Shown here: positions 9,914 through 18,109 of the stretch, one piece after another
Layout of the letters: each line of letters begins with the position of its first letter
Position numbering within the stretch: position 1 is the stretch's first letter
Assembly (NCBI RefSeq): GCF_007744675.1
Contig: NZ_CP036269.1
Span: 3,513,546 to 3,577,545 of the forward strand
Length of the DNA: 64,000 nt
Reading direction: 5' to 3'
DNA from: Gimesia alba
Lineage (GTDB): Bacteria; Planctomycetota; Planctomycetia; Planctomycetales; Planctomycetaceae
Notes under the pieces: model-generated
Told to the model about the DNA's origin: nothing
Seen by the model: the letters and a program-made list of their open reading frames with translations, nothing else
Database searches by the model: none
Made by a program: the position numbers and the translations under genes

Positions 9914-11026
9914 ATGAGAAACCTGATGTCCGAATTTTCTTCGCAGTTCAATAAACCTGTTCGCTTCACAGACGATTTCGAGCGTTTAATTAAGAACATT
10001 TCCCAGCTGGCTGAAAGCAGCGATACAGAGCATCTCTGGCCTGCGGAATCGTGGGATGCCATCAAGCAGGCGGGAGTCCTGGGCTGGAACGTGCCGCTGG
10101 AATTTGGCGGAGCCGACTTGAATTCGGTCGAGATGACCTACGGCTATATCAGGCTCGCCGAAGCCTGTTTAACCACAACGTTTGTGCTGACTCAGTTCAA
10201 CGCGGCCTGTCAGCGGATCAACTGGTCTGAAGATCAAGCATTAAAAGCCCGGGTCTTCAACGAGTTGGTCTCGGGAACCAAATTTGCTACGGTGGGCATC
10301 TCACATTTAACCACCTCGCGTCAGCATCTCAGCAAGCCGACGGTGACCGCTGAGAAGACTTCAAACGGTTGGAATCTGGATGGCTTTGTTCCCTGGGTAA
10401 CGGGCGCCGTGAAAGCAGATTACATTGTGACCGGTGGTGTCTGTGAAGATGCGACGCAAATCCTGGGGCTCGTCAGTACCGACCTCGATGGCGTCGAACC
10501 ACAGCCTCCGATTGAAATGCTCTCGATGACAGGCTCGCAGACAGGAGCCGTCAAACTCAATCGGGTGACCATTCCCGCTGAATGTCTGATCGCCGGCCCC
10601 GTCGAAAAAGTAATGAAGCGGCCCGACGGTCAGGGAGGCGCCGGCTCGCTCACCACATCCGCACTCGCACTGGGTGTTGCCAGTCGCGCCATCATGAAAC
10701 TGGAAGAAGAAACTGAAAAACGACCCGATCTGCAGGAAATATTCAACCCGCTGCAGGCCGAGTATCAAGGCATTTTTGATGAGATGTTTGAAACTCTTAC
10801 AGCGGGAACCTTGAACGGTTCGATTTCCGAGAAGATTCGCCAGCAATCAAACTCGCTGGTCCTCCGCGCTTCGCAGGCCTTATTGGCAGCCGTGAAAGGC
10901 GCCGGCTTTGTCAAAGGGCACCCCGCCGAGCGTGCCATTCGCGAAGCGATGTTCTTCCTCGTCTGGTCCTGTCCACAGCCGGTGGTCCATGCCAATATGA
11001 AAGAGTTCGCCTGCGTGCTCGACTGA
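9914..11026 (+). CDS. Acyl-CoA dehydrogenase family flavoprotein
   Basis: 370 residues in the ACAD fold order. The N-terminal helical domain contains AESWDAIKQAGVLGWNVPLEFGG. The middle beta domain has the FAD-binding segment TVGISHLTTSRQHLS and the turn WNLDGFVPWVTGAVKADYIVTGG. The C-terminal helices carry ASQALLAAVKGAGFVKGHPAERAIREA. The classical catalytic Glu could not be assigned, so the substrate is unknown; it could be an acyl-CoA or an FAD/FMN-dependent monooxygenase-type member. The weak ribosome binding site leaves the ATG at 9926 as an alternative start. It is convergent with the Na/Pi transporter gene, 20 bp away, with no hairpin between. Confidence 0.85.
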   Translation: MRNLMSEFSSQFNKPVRFTDDFERLIKNISQLAESSDTEHLWPAESWDAIKQAGVLGWNVPLEFGGADLNSVEMTYGYIRLAEACLTTTFVLTQFNAACQRINWSEDQALKARVFNELVSGTKFATVGISHLTTSRQHLSKPTVTAEKTSNGWNLDGFVPWVTGAVKADYIVTGGVCEDATQILGLVSTDLDGVEPQPPIEMLSMTGSQTGAVKLNRVTIPAECLIAGPVEKVMKRPDGQGGAGSLTTSALALGVASRAIMKLEEETEKRPDLQEIFNPLQAEYQGIFDEMFETLTAGTLNGSISEKIRQQSNSLVLRASQALLAAVKGAGFVKGHPAERAIREAMFFLVWSCPQPVVHANMKEFACVLD

Positions 11027-11046
11027 GCCGTTTTGTGTTCTACCGG

Positions 11047-12711
11047 TTACTTCTCGCCCGCCAGTGCTTCTGCCAGGTTGATGACATGATCCCGGACGCG
11101 GCGGAGTGCGTTCAACGTTGACGTATAGGAAACATTGATATACGGGTCGACTTTCTCTTTCGACAGATAGTCCAGATGCTCACGCTGCAACGTTTTGACT
11201 TTCTTTTTGATTTCTTCTCCCGAATGGACGGTCGCCGAAACAATGTCTGTGTTTTCCTCCTGGTAAGCCGTGGTGACATGGGTCAACTGCTGTTCCACCA
11301 TGTTGAGCAGATCCAGCAGTGAATTATTATGAGCTTCGTCAAAGGCCCTGCCCTGTTTGTTGAGCTTCAATCGGAATTTGGCAATCCGCTGCAGGTAGTC
11401 ACTGATCGATTCATACTCGTCTGCCATTCTCAACTGGCAGCGCCCTTTCGAAATCACTTCCTGAGGCAGGTCCATCGCCAGCAAATGCGTGATATAGGTG
11501 GTGATCTCATCCTGCATCCGGTCCAGCTCTTCTTCGTATTCAAAGAGCTTGTCCACATCCTCAGTGGCTGGTGTTTCCTGAGAGAGAATCCGATTCAGTA
11601 TCTGAACCATTTCGTCGCAGATCATGCCCATCTTAAGTACTTCGCCGCGAGATTGATCAATGGCAAGCACCGGCGTTTCCAGAATGCGGATATCCAGGCT
11701 TCTCAGATGCGCAACTTCCTGAGGTTTGTCTTTCACAATGCGAGTCAATAACGTCGCGATCTTCCCGGCGAAAGGCAGGAAGACGATCGTATTCAAAATA
11801 TTGAAAACCGAGTGCGTGGCGGCGATCGCTTTCACGCTTTCCGGAAACGTGGCCTGACCATTCACGATGACTTCTTTCGTCACGTCGACATCAATCAGCC
11901 ACGGGATAAATTTGATGTACCAGAAGAAGATGGTCGAGATCCAGATCACGCCGCTGATATTAAACAGTACATGGAAATAAGCTGCGCGGCGGGCATTAGT
12001 TGTAGTACCCAGTGAGGCGAGTAATGCGGTAACCGTGGTTCCGATGTTTTCTCCCAGAACCAGTGCTGCTGCCGTTTCAAAGGGAATCAGCCCGGTGACC
12101 GCCAGCGAAATCGTAATCCCCAGTGTCGCTGAGGAAGACTGCACGAGAACCGTTAAAATACAACCCACGAGCATACACTGATACAGGCCGAGATAGCTGT
12201 TGGCCTGGAAGTGAAGAAACCATTCCTGAAACTCGGGCAGATCTTTCAGGAATTTACAGGCTTCTTTCATGAGCTGTAAACCAAAAAAGACCATGCCGAC
12301 CCCCATGACCGCCAGAGCCGTATAACGTATTCTTTCATGTTTGGAAAACAGGTAGACGAAAGCAGAAACGCCCAGAATGGGGAGCCCGTACTTACCAATT
12401 TTCAGAACTAGAATCCAGCCGGTCACCGTCGTGCCGACGTTCGCACCCATGATCACACCGATGGCCTGCGTCAGCGACATCAAGCCACCGTTGACGAACC
12501 CAACGGTCATCACCGTCGTCACAGAACTGGACTGCACCAGCACGGTCACGAGGAATCCAACCATGGTTGCCAGGACGCGATTATTGGTAACCGCCCCGAT
12601 CAAGCGTCTCAGGCTGGCACCGGCAATTGATTGCAGGCCCTGAGACATGTACTTCATTCCCAGGAGGAAGATCCCCAGACCTCCAATGAGGGTGGTCGTC
12701 ATTTCAAACAT
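11047..12711 (-). CDS. Na/Pi cotransporter family protein with PhoU-like tail
   Basis: 554 residues of the NptA/YjbB type. The membrane half has two inverted Na/Pi-cotransporter repeats, each with the QSSS signature (VTVLVQSSSVTTVMTVGFVN near residue 60 and LTVLVQSSSATLGITISLAV near 190) and the GANVGTTVTGW / GENIGTTVTALL motifs. The soluble C-terminal half (from about residue 340) is a helical PhoU-like domain. The family exports or imports phosphate with sodium at the inner membrane. The gene is monocistronic; its upstream region (12712-13012) separates it from tRNA-Arg. No Pho box was recognised. Confidence 0.92.
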   Translation of the reverse strand: MFEMTTTLIGGLGIFLLGMKYMSQGLQSIAGASLRRLIGAVTNNRVLATMVGFLVTVLVQSSSVTTVMTVGFVNGGLMSLTQAIGVIMGANVGTTVTGWILVLKIGKYGLPILGVSAFVYLFSKHERIRYTALAVMGVGMVFFGLQLMKEACKFLKDLPEFQEWFLHFQANSYLGLYQCMLVGCILTVLVQSSSATLGITISLAVTGLIPFETAAALVLGENIGTTVTALLASLGTTTNARRAAYFHVLFNISGVIWISTIFFWYIKFIPWLIDVDVTKEVIVNGQATFPESVKAIAATHSVFNILNTIVFLPFAGKIATLLTRIVKDKPQEVAHLRSLDIRILETPVLAIDQSRGEVLKMGMICDEMVQILNRILSQETPATEDVDKLFEYEEELDRMQDEITTYITHLLAMDLPQEVISKGRCQLRMADEYESISDYLQRIAKFRLKLNKQGRAFDEAHNNSLLDLLNMVEQQLTHVTTAYQEENTDIVSATVHSGEEIKKKVKTLQREHLDYLSKEKVDPYINVSYTSTLNALRRVRDHVINLAEALAGEK

Positions 12712-13012
12712 GGTATTTTTTGGACCCTGCTGTGATATTTCTCAGCCCCAGTTTTTTTAAACAGGGCCGCATAGAATGGTGTTCATTTGGATTGAAAAAT
12801 GTTAAGATTGTGCATATTTATTATGAAGATCTGTTAATAATACAAGCCTGTGGCCGGACTCTCTTGGAACTCGGCACTAAAATTATGCTGCTGGTCCTTG
12901 TGAGATTACACAGTTCACGGTAAATCAGTGCATAGACTTATCAGGGAATGCAGGAAGACGCGAAAAACGGGCTAAAAAACGAACCTGTTCAAGTGATCTA
13001 GTCCCGAGTTTT

Positions 13013-13086
13013 GCCCCCGTAGCTCAATTGGATAGAGTGCTGGCTTCCGAAGCCAGAGGTTGCTGGTTCGAGCCCAGCCGGGGGTA
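13013..13086 (+). tRNA. tRNA-Arg (anticodon CCG)
   Basis: A complete 74-nt cloverleaf without encoded CCA. Acceptor stem GCCCCCG pairs with CGGGGGT (first pair G-U). D-stem GCTC/GAGT, anticodon stem CTGGC/GCCAG around loop TTCCGAA, and T-stem GCTGG/CCAGC around TTCGAGC. The discriminator base is A. The anticodon CCG reads the Arg codon CGG. Confidence 0.97.
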
Positions 13087-13621
13087 CTTTCGCAAGAACC
13101 CCGTCCCGATCCAGATCGAATTCTGAAGCCAGAACACAGCGCTCTTCTTCAATTTTCATTCCTGAATCTCTCTCTACTGCCAGCTGAAAAAATCCGACTT
13201 GACGGCAACGTGCTCATCGTCATCATCATGCGGAGATAAAGTCGGGCGCGCGAGTGAGCACTACGGGTTCAGTTGAGATTCCTGTAGCACTGGGAAAATC
13301 AGTACTATCAAACCCACTTGTTTCAGCCCGATTTTCCAAACACCTGCTCCCCTGCACCTCAATTATCAAACGACATCGCAACGCTTCATGCCGCTTTCTC
13401 GTTATTTGATAAAGACATTCTGGCCCATCGTATGTCGTTCGCAGGAAAAACAAGCGTCCTCCCATTGACTTTCCCACGCCCCTACAGATGATCTGCATCA
13501 CAAATGGAGTTTGTTCATTCCAACCACGAGTAAGCCCGGAGACAAATCCAGGCCGAACGCAGCACGTAGGAAACCAACAGATCGACTCACAAAACCAGAG
13601 CATGAATTCATCTACCAAAGT

Positions 13622-13648
13622 AGGGTGCGGCCCTATGTGGCCGCCCGC
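13622..13648. repeat. Palindromic intergenic repeat (CCTATGTG core)
   Basis: Stem of the form GGTGCGGCC - CTATGT - GGCCGCCC. It shares the CCTATGTG core and hairpin design with the element at 28948-28970, so both probably belong to one dispersed family. Confidence 0.5.
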
Positions 13649-13760
13649 AGAGACTCACCCCTGAAATAGACACAGGCAAATAATTGCGCCCGTTCCAACC
13701 ACAAGCGGTACGGTGCTAGGTAGTGTTTCTTAATTCGAATGCCTCTTTGCAAATGGAAGG

Positions 13761-13850
13761 AACCGGGGCTAACGCCCTTCGGCTAATAAGTTATTCCGGA
13801 TGGGAAATCACCAAAAACCGGATCAGCCGCACGGCGTTAGCCCCGGTTAA
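13761..13850. repeat. Inverted pair of the dispersed AACCGGGGCTAACGCC repeat
   Basis: One copy reads forward at 13761-13790 (AACCGGGGCTAACGCCCTTC...) and a second reads in reverse at 13821-13850 (...GGCGTTAGCCCCGGTTAA). The 30-bp spacer lets the two form a long imperfect hairpin. Single copies of the same repeat occur at 24116-24145, 29296-29325 and 34895-34923. Confidence 0.75.
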
Positions 13851-14191
13851 TGCCGATCTCGGTAAGGGTACAATCTTGAGAATCACATTCAAAACCAATA
13901 AATAAACGCTACTTGGCCGTCGTTTGAATGTCTGGCAACAAGCCAAACCAATGGCAGACGAATCCTACCCGATATCACCAGCCCAACTCAGATGAACATT
14001 CCGCAGCATTCCTGAAGAGATCCCTTGAGACAGATGGAAGCGCCAGGGCGGTCCCTGGTTTTCAGTCTAATCCCTCCCTGCGAGATACCAGATTGTAACC
14101 TATCCTTTTATTACAGTTCTGTTTTACCATCGATTGCAATACTTGGTTTGAAACACATCGATTTCACTCAGTAGAAGGACTCAGACTTGAT

Positions 14192-14635
14192 ATGGAAGAA
14201 GAACCGAAACAGGAAAAGCCCCTGCTGGAATGTCGGGTACTATTGGTAGAGGATTTTCCCGACAGTCAAAGACTGATCTCGTACCACTTGAAACAGGCCG
14301 GTGCGGAGGTTTTCTTCGCTGACAATGGGCTGATCGCATTAGAGCTTGCATTAGAAGCGCGTGATCACGGTCTCCCGTTTGATATCATACTCATGGATAT
14401 CCAAATTCCGGTATTCGATGGCAATGAAGCAACGAAAATTTTGCGTGAAGCAGATCTTAGAATTCCCATCATTGCGCTGACCGCCCACGATGATCTTTAC
14501 AATCGTGATCAAAGCATGCAAGCGGGCTGTGATGAGTACTTTACCAAACCCGTCGACGCAGAGGTTCTGGTCGATACGCTGGCAGAGTATATGAAAACGC
14601 AAGAAAAACTTTGGGATCGTGTCACCAACGCTTGA
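14192..14635 (+). CDS. Single-domain response regulator (CheY-like receiver)
   Basis: 147 residues forming one receiver domain and no output domain. The acidic pocket (VEDFPDSQ), the phospho-acceptor Asp in ILMDIQIPVFDG (about residue 68), the switch Thr in IIALTAHDD and the Lys in YFTKPVD are all present, so it should be phosphorylatable. Such stand-alone receivers relay signals from hybrid histidine kinases or act on partner proteins. No kinase gene is nearby. The first direct-repeat copy begins 5 bp after its stop codon. Confidence 0.9.
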   Translation: MEEEPKQEKPLLECRVLLVEDFPDSQRLISYHLKQAGAEVFFADNGLIALELALEARDHGLPFDIILMDIQIPVFDGNEATKILREADLRIPIIALTAHDDLYNRDQSMQAGCDEYFTKPVDAEVLVDTLAEYMKTQEKLWDRVTNA

Positions 14636-14640
14636 ATCTC

Positions 14641-15073
14641 AATCGAAGAAATGATCCAGCAAGAACGATTTCCCGGATACCTTTCGTTCTGGGATCGCTG
14701 TATTCTGACTGCTTAAATGCGTTTCGTGAATTTTGATTCTCGGGACAAGTTTTTCATACACATTAGACTCAAGTTCGGGTGTAAACTGTCTTATTGATAT
14801 CTCTTCGAAAATCGAACAAAAAAAGTGATTTCGTTGCCAACAGTTGCTAGCCCTGCAGCGAATGGCTGTTAATCAACTAACCGATCTCTCGAAAAGGAAA
14901 ATAACCATGCCTGTCTTCTTTGAAATTCTCATCATTGCTGTGGTCGTCTGCGTTTTCGGCACTGGCGTTTTTCAACGTTTTTGTACTGGTACCCGAAAAT
15001 GAATAGCGAGTTCGTTCGCTTTTGTCATCTAATCAACTCTTACGTATTCCAGTACATGCCTTAATAGCACCGG
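14641..15073. repeat. Left direct repeat bounding the accessory island (with internal insert)
   Basis: 14641-14834 matches 22164-22360 with most bases identical by eye. Shared landmarks are CGATTTCCCGGATAC, GACTGCTTAAATGCGTTTCG, CACATTAGACTCAAGTTC and AAAAAAGTGATTTCGT. The match resumes at 15026-15073 (CTAATCAAC ... ACGTATT ... CAGTACATG). In the right copy the two parts are adjacent; here about 190 bp lie between them, including a 31-codon membrane peptide gene. The pair flanks the IS element and the RiPP-like operon. Confidence 0.85.
14907..15002 (+). CDS. Small membrane peptide, 31 aa
   Basis: Short frame encoding MPVFFEILIIAVVVCVFGTG plus an 11-residue basic tail ending in RK. A good Shine-Dalgarno sequence (AAAAGGAAA) lies about 8 nt before the ATG. 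One transmembrane helix covers residues 3-22. It lies entirely inside the segment that interrupts the left direct-repeat copy. The function is unknown. Single-helix peptides of this size can be toxins, regulators or membrane-complex subunits; nothing here decides between them. Confidence 0.5.
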   Translation: MPVFFEILIIAVVVCVFGTGVFQRFCTGTRK

Positions 15074-15260
15074 TCTCGCTGACTCCAAGACATGTTCTGA
15101 TAACTAGTGAAGTGTCATTTTTAAATTTTGGGTTGATAGATATCACCAGAGTGCGACAACGGAGCGCGTAAACAACACCCCCAACCCTCAATTTCTAGCT
15201 TTACAAAGCACTAGTACGTTTTGCGAATTCAGACTCGACCAAACAATTCTAGAGGGCATC

Positions 15261-15662
15261 TCAAAACCTTTTTAATAGTGTAAATAAACACCCAAGAATT
15301 ACAAAGCTTTCGTAGAGGTAATCGTGATATTCCCAGCGCGTGACAATGCGACGATAGTTGTGGAGCCAGGCAATACTGCGTTCCACAATCCAACGTCGTT
15401 TGAAGCGTGGAAGCTTTCGACCATCTTGCGTCGGCGGTTTGACTCTCGATTTTCGATGCGGGCAGATCAGATCGATATTCTTTTCCATCAGCCGTTTGCG
15501 CAACGAGTCCGAATCGGCGGCTTTGTCATAAACAAGTCGCTCGGGTTGTCGATTTTGCAATGTGATTTTTTCAAGCAGCGGTTCGATCAGCTTGACTTCG
15601 CTACGACGGGCCGATTCTGTGTCGATCGCCACAGGTGTCCCGTGACGATCGACAAAAATCAT
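15261..15662 (-). CDS. IS5-family transposase, C-terminal frame (OrfB)
   Basis: Downstream half of the DDE transposase. It supplies the second Asp (LVYDKAADSD) and the Glu of the triad within RWIVERSIAWLHNYRRI, the Y-(2)-R-(3)-E-(6)-K region typical of IS5. It is in the -1 frame relative to OrfA and overlaps it by 4 bp. Slippage at the A7 run upstream gives a continuous chain, so this frame is unlikely to be made alone. Confidence 0.88.
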   Translation of the reverse strand: MIFVDRHGTPVAIDTESARRSEVKLIEPLLEKITLQNRQPERLVYDKAADSDSLRKRLMEKNIDLICPHRKSRVKPPTQDGRKLPRFKRRWIVERSIAWLHNYRRIVTRWEYHDYLYESFVILGCLFTLLKRF

Positions 15663-16105
15663 GACCTTTGTGCCTTTGCCACGACGAGTCGGGCCAACTC
15701 TTCTACCCCTTTTTTTGCCGAGGCAAAAGTGCCATCAGCAAAGGTTTCCGAGAAATCAATCTGGCCAGCATCATCCATTCGTTCCAAGATGATTTGCCAG
15801 GCAGATAAGAGCCGCCCTTCGATCGTCCATTGCTGGAAACGTCGATGGCACGTCGCTTTTGAGGGATACTCTCTTGGTAAATCTTTCCATCGTGCTCCTG
15901 TCACCAAAATCCAGAGAATGCCTTCCAGGCAATCTCGTGGATGGGCTTTTGGACGTCCTCCCTTTTTGGAAGGGGGAGTCCAGGGAAACAGTTTTGCGAC
16001 TAAAGACCATTGTTTATCGGTCAAAACGACCGGGCGTTCCGTCCTGGACGCTGTTTTTGTGGAAACCCGTTTTCGTTTGGGCCACCAGACCAGCGTCATA
16101 TACAT
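15659..16105 (-). CDS. IS5-family transposase, N-terminal frame (OrfA)
   Basis: 148 residues. It contains the DUF4096-type helix-turn-helix region (LTDKQWSLVAKLFPW ... KKGGRPKAHPR) and the first catalytic Asp in ETFADGTFASAKKG. Around 15709-15715 the minus strand reads GCAAAAAAAGGGG. A -1 slip there turns AKKG into AKKRGRRVGPTRRGKGTK, the conserved IS5 segment that runs into OrfB. This is a standard way for this IS group to make a fused transposase. Confidence 0.88.
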   Translation of the reverse strand: MYMTLVWWPKRKRVSTKTASRTERPVVLTDKQWSLVAKLFPWTPPSKKGGRPKAHPRDCLEGILWILVTGARWKDLPREYPSKATCHRRFQQWTIEGRLLSAWQIILERMDDAGQIDFSETFADGTFASAKKGVEELARLVVAKAQRS

Positions 16106-16400
16106 AAGAAATTCTCCTTTCAGGAGAACACTTCATGCAAAAGACGCGCCAAACCGTTCACTTTTTTTGACGTTATGAGACAACCTCTAGTCTGGACGGG
16201 CTTTGGAACGTGCGATTAAATCAACCATTTGCGAAACATTGTCTGAACTGCAACCTTGGTCGCTCATACTTTTGGTGGCTCGAATCTTCTCTGACTGCTC
16301 GAAATTATTCACTTTGAACACCCTCGACACGCCCCACTGCTTATTATAATTTGACAGCTACGCTATGAAAAATGATTCACTGCTTTTATCGTATCGAACG

Positions 16401-17459
16401 TCAGTTTTTAGTGTCAGGATAGTTGTTGATGATCACAACAATTGGGCGATCGTTATTTTCTGTAGGTGGCTCTGGAGGGGGCAATTCTGATTCCAACTGC
16501 TTTCGTCGATTGATTTCAGACATCAACGTGTGAGCCTCCAATAGATCTACTCGGTCGACTCTAGGACGCAGTCGGTACTGAAAATAATCGGGATTTTCGG
16601 GGAGCCCAAACGTTGAAAGTTCTTCCATCGGGTAAAAAACTGAGTGGCTCTTCTCGCCGATCTTGAACGTGATTTCCCCTACCGGTGTATCTGGAAGTAT
16701 CTCGGGAATGGAGTCCGCATCGATCGCTGAATCGTCTAAAATTAGGGAACGAAGAAGATCTTTCAGTCTCGCAACGGAATCGCCATCGAATTCGCGTTCA
16801 ATCGAGCGCGATTGATTGTTGGGCATGTCACTCAAAATCGATTTAGCGGTACGCATCGATTCATCCAAACGTGTCTCAAAGTGCAACTTCTTTTCCGGAA
16901 ATCCGCCACTGACAATCAACTGGATGTTTATTGGCCTTTCTATGTCCAATGGCCGAATATCGCTAGGCCGACGAGCGGGAGGCGTGTCTCCTTCAGTATC
17001 GTCTACCAAGGACAACAGGCGATCGACAACCGGGCCTGTTGGCGTTTCCATTACCGTGCCAGTATCGACAGGGCTCCGCAAAGAGCACTCAGGAAAGGGA
17101 TAGTGGTACTCGTCTTTCAAGCCAATCATGTGGCCAAATTCGTGTGACGCAACGTGCCCAGTATCGAACTGATCCCAACGCTTCATATGGCTTCGGCTGA
17201 CTGATGGGGTGACTTCAACGACATAGTGTTCGTCATGGTCGACGAACTCCACCTTGAATCGAAACCTCTGGTCGTCACTCCTATTCCATTTCGACAGAAT
17301 CCCACGACGCCATTCCTCCTTGAGCGTCTCGATTTTGTGAGACGAGATGGAGGAGTCGGGCCGGAGTTTGATTCTGACCGAGATAAGGTCCCCATCACGG
17401 TGAAAACGTACTCTCCAGTTGTAGCGACAGTCCCACCTGCGGTAATTGATTTCAGGCAT
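16401..17459 (-). CDS. Metzincin-type zinc metallopeptidase of a RiPP-like operon, with precursor-like C-terminal tail
   Basis: 352 residues from the ATG at 17459 (GTTGGA lies about 10 nt upstream; a TTG at 17483 would add 8). The N-terminal beta-rich part (RRWDCRYNWRVRF) leads to the zinc site HEFGHMIGLKDE (His106, Glu107, His110, Asp116), which fits HExxHxxGxxD of metzincins; VDTGTVMETPTG supplies a plausible Met-turn. There is no signal peptide. After a Pro-rich linker (ELPPPEPPTENNDRP) the chain ends in IVVIINNYPDTKN, which closely matches the end of the candidate precursor (IRVIIDNYT). It is the last gene of the operon, 208 bp after the precursor. It may cleave the leader, act on an outside target, or carry a modified tail itself; these are inferences. 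Confidence 0.8.
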   Translation of the reverse strand: MPEINYRRWDCRYNWRVRFHRDGDLISVRIKLRPDSSISSHKIETLKEEWRRGILSKWNRSDDQRFRFKVEFVDHDEHYVVEVTPSVSRSHMKRWDQFDTGHVASHEFGHMIGLKDEYHYPFPECSLRSPVDTGTVMETPTGPVVDRLLSLVDDTEGDTPPARRPSDIRPLDIERPINIQLIVSGGFPEKKLHFETRLDESMRTAKSILSDMPNNQSRSIEREFDGDSVARLKDLLRSLILDDSAIDADSIPEILPDTPVGEITFKIGEKSHSVFYPMEELSTFGLPENPDYFQYRLRPRVDRVDLLEAHTLMSEINRRKQLESELPPPEPPTENNDRPIVVIINNYPDTKN

Positions 17460-17691
17460 CGTGTAATTTCCAACGTTGATCAAAGAACCACATTTGCGAA
17501 ATCAGCCCTCAGGATAAATTCTGCCAACCAACAATTTGGAAATCGTCGACAACCGAGAATAAAAGATTACTCACCAGACACTCGAACGAATCACCCACAT
17601 AAAACTCGCACTTCAAGAGAGACCTACAGACCTGTTTGCTTCGATATCGAGTAGCAACGGACTTCACGAAGATCGCAGCCATCACTCGCTG

Positions 17692-18024
17692 CTAGGTGTA
17701 GTTATCAATGATCACGCGAATCTTGATTTTCGCCGTAGTTGCGTCACCTGCAATTCCAGCCTTGTTTCGGTCGAGATTACGGGTCAAAACTTCCGAAAGC
17801 GTGTTGTCCTTGATTGTTACCGTACCATCGTCAGAGATTGCGAAGGAGTCTTCCAGTTCAGCAGCTACCGGTAGATTCACTTCACTGGACTCTCGTTTCA
17901 GTTCAAGCGGCCGAACGACCGGCTCCTGTGGCGGCAGTTCGCCCCCGTCACACTTCCCAACCTGTTGCAATGCTTTTTCGATTGCGTCGTTAGCTTCTTC
18001 CAGAGTCTTGCGAATATCACTCAT
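17692..18024 (-). CDS. Candidate RiPP precursor peptide, 110 aa
   Basis: A short gene with a strong ribosome binding site (AAGGGGAAAATTC before ATG) between the modification enzymes and the peptidase. The N-terminal half is a charged helix (MSDIRKTLEEANDAIEKALQ) followed by a Pro/Glu linker and an acidic stretch with ISDDGTVTIKDNTLSEVL. The C-terminal end, TAKIKIRVIIDNYT, is rich in beta-branched residues, which are plausible targets for radical C-methylation or beta-hydroxylation. The leader does not look like Nif11 or nitrile-hydratase leaders, the usual partners of this radical SAM family. The precursor role is inferred from size, position and the tail shared with the peptidase. Confidence 0.65.
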   Translation of the reverse strand: MSDIRKTLEEANDAIEKALQQVGKCDGGELPPQEPVVRPLELKRESSEVNLPVAAELEDSFAISDDGTVTIKDNTLSEVLTRNLDRNKAGIAGDATTAKIKIRVIIDNYT

Positions 18025-18109
18025 GAATTTTCCCCTTGGTTAGTAGTATCGATAAACCTTACATTAGCATATGGCTGTGAACCCGTCAAATGTATCCATG
18101 CGTCCTGAC

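Larger units (their letters stand above)
13087..14191. other. Gene-poor region after tRNA-Arg
   Basis: About 1.1 kb without a convincing gene. A 130-codon minus-strand frame (13226-13618) has no recognisable domain, an unusual Cys/Trp-rich composition and no ribosome binding site. The stretch carries one GGCC-type palindrome (13622-13648) and an inverted pair of the dispersed GGGGCTAACGCC repeat (13761-13850). Sequence next to a tRNA gene is a common site for insertion, but no integrase or tRNA 3'-end duplication was found. Confidence 0.55.
15252..16187 (-). mobile_element. IS5-family insertion sequence (IS427-like)
   Basis: Element of 936 bp. The terminal inverted repeats are GAGGgcaTCTCAaAAC at the left end and, read inward, GAGGttgTCTCAtAAC at the right end. 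A TA dinucleotide sits directly outside both ends (15250-15251 and 16188-16189), consistent with a TA target duplication. It carries two overlapping minus-strand transposase frames joined by a -1 frameshift site. Everything needed for transposition appears intact. Confidence 0.88.

Noticed and set aside
13226-13618. 130-codon minus-strand frame
   Set aside because: No ribosome binding site, no recognisable domain, unusual Trp/Cys content. Could be a decayed gene but there is no support.
13723-13905. 60-codon plus-strand frame
   Set aside because: It consists mostly of the inverted pair of the dispersed repeat.
15324-16178. 284-codon plus-strand frame across the IS element
   Set aside because: Antisense shadow of the IS5 transposase, which has all expected motifs on the minus strand.
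17509-17682. 57-codon minus-strand frame between the precursor and the peptidase genes, considered as a second precursor
   Set aside because: No ribosome binding site, does not end in the V-I-I-x-N-Y tail, and composition is not distinctive.
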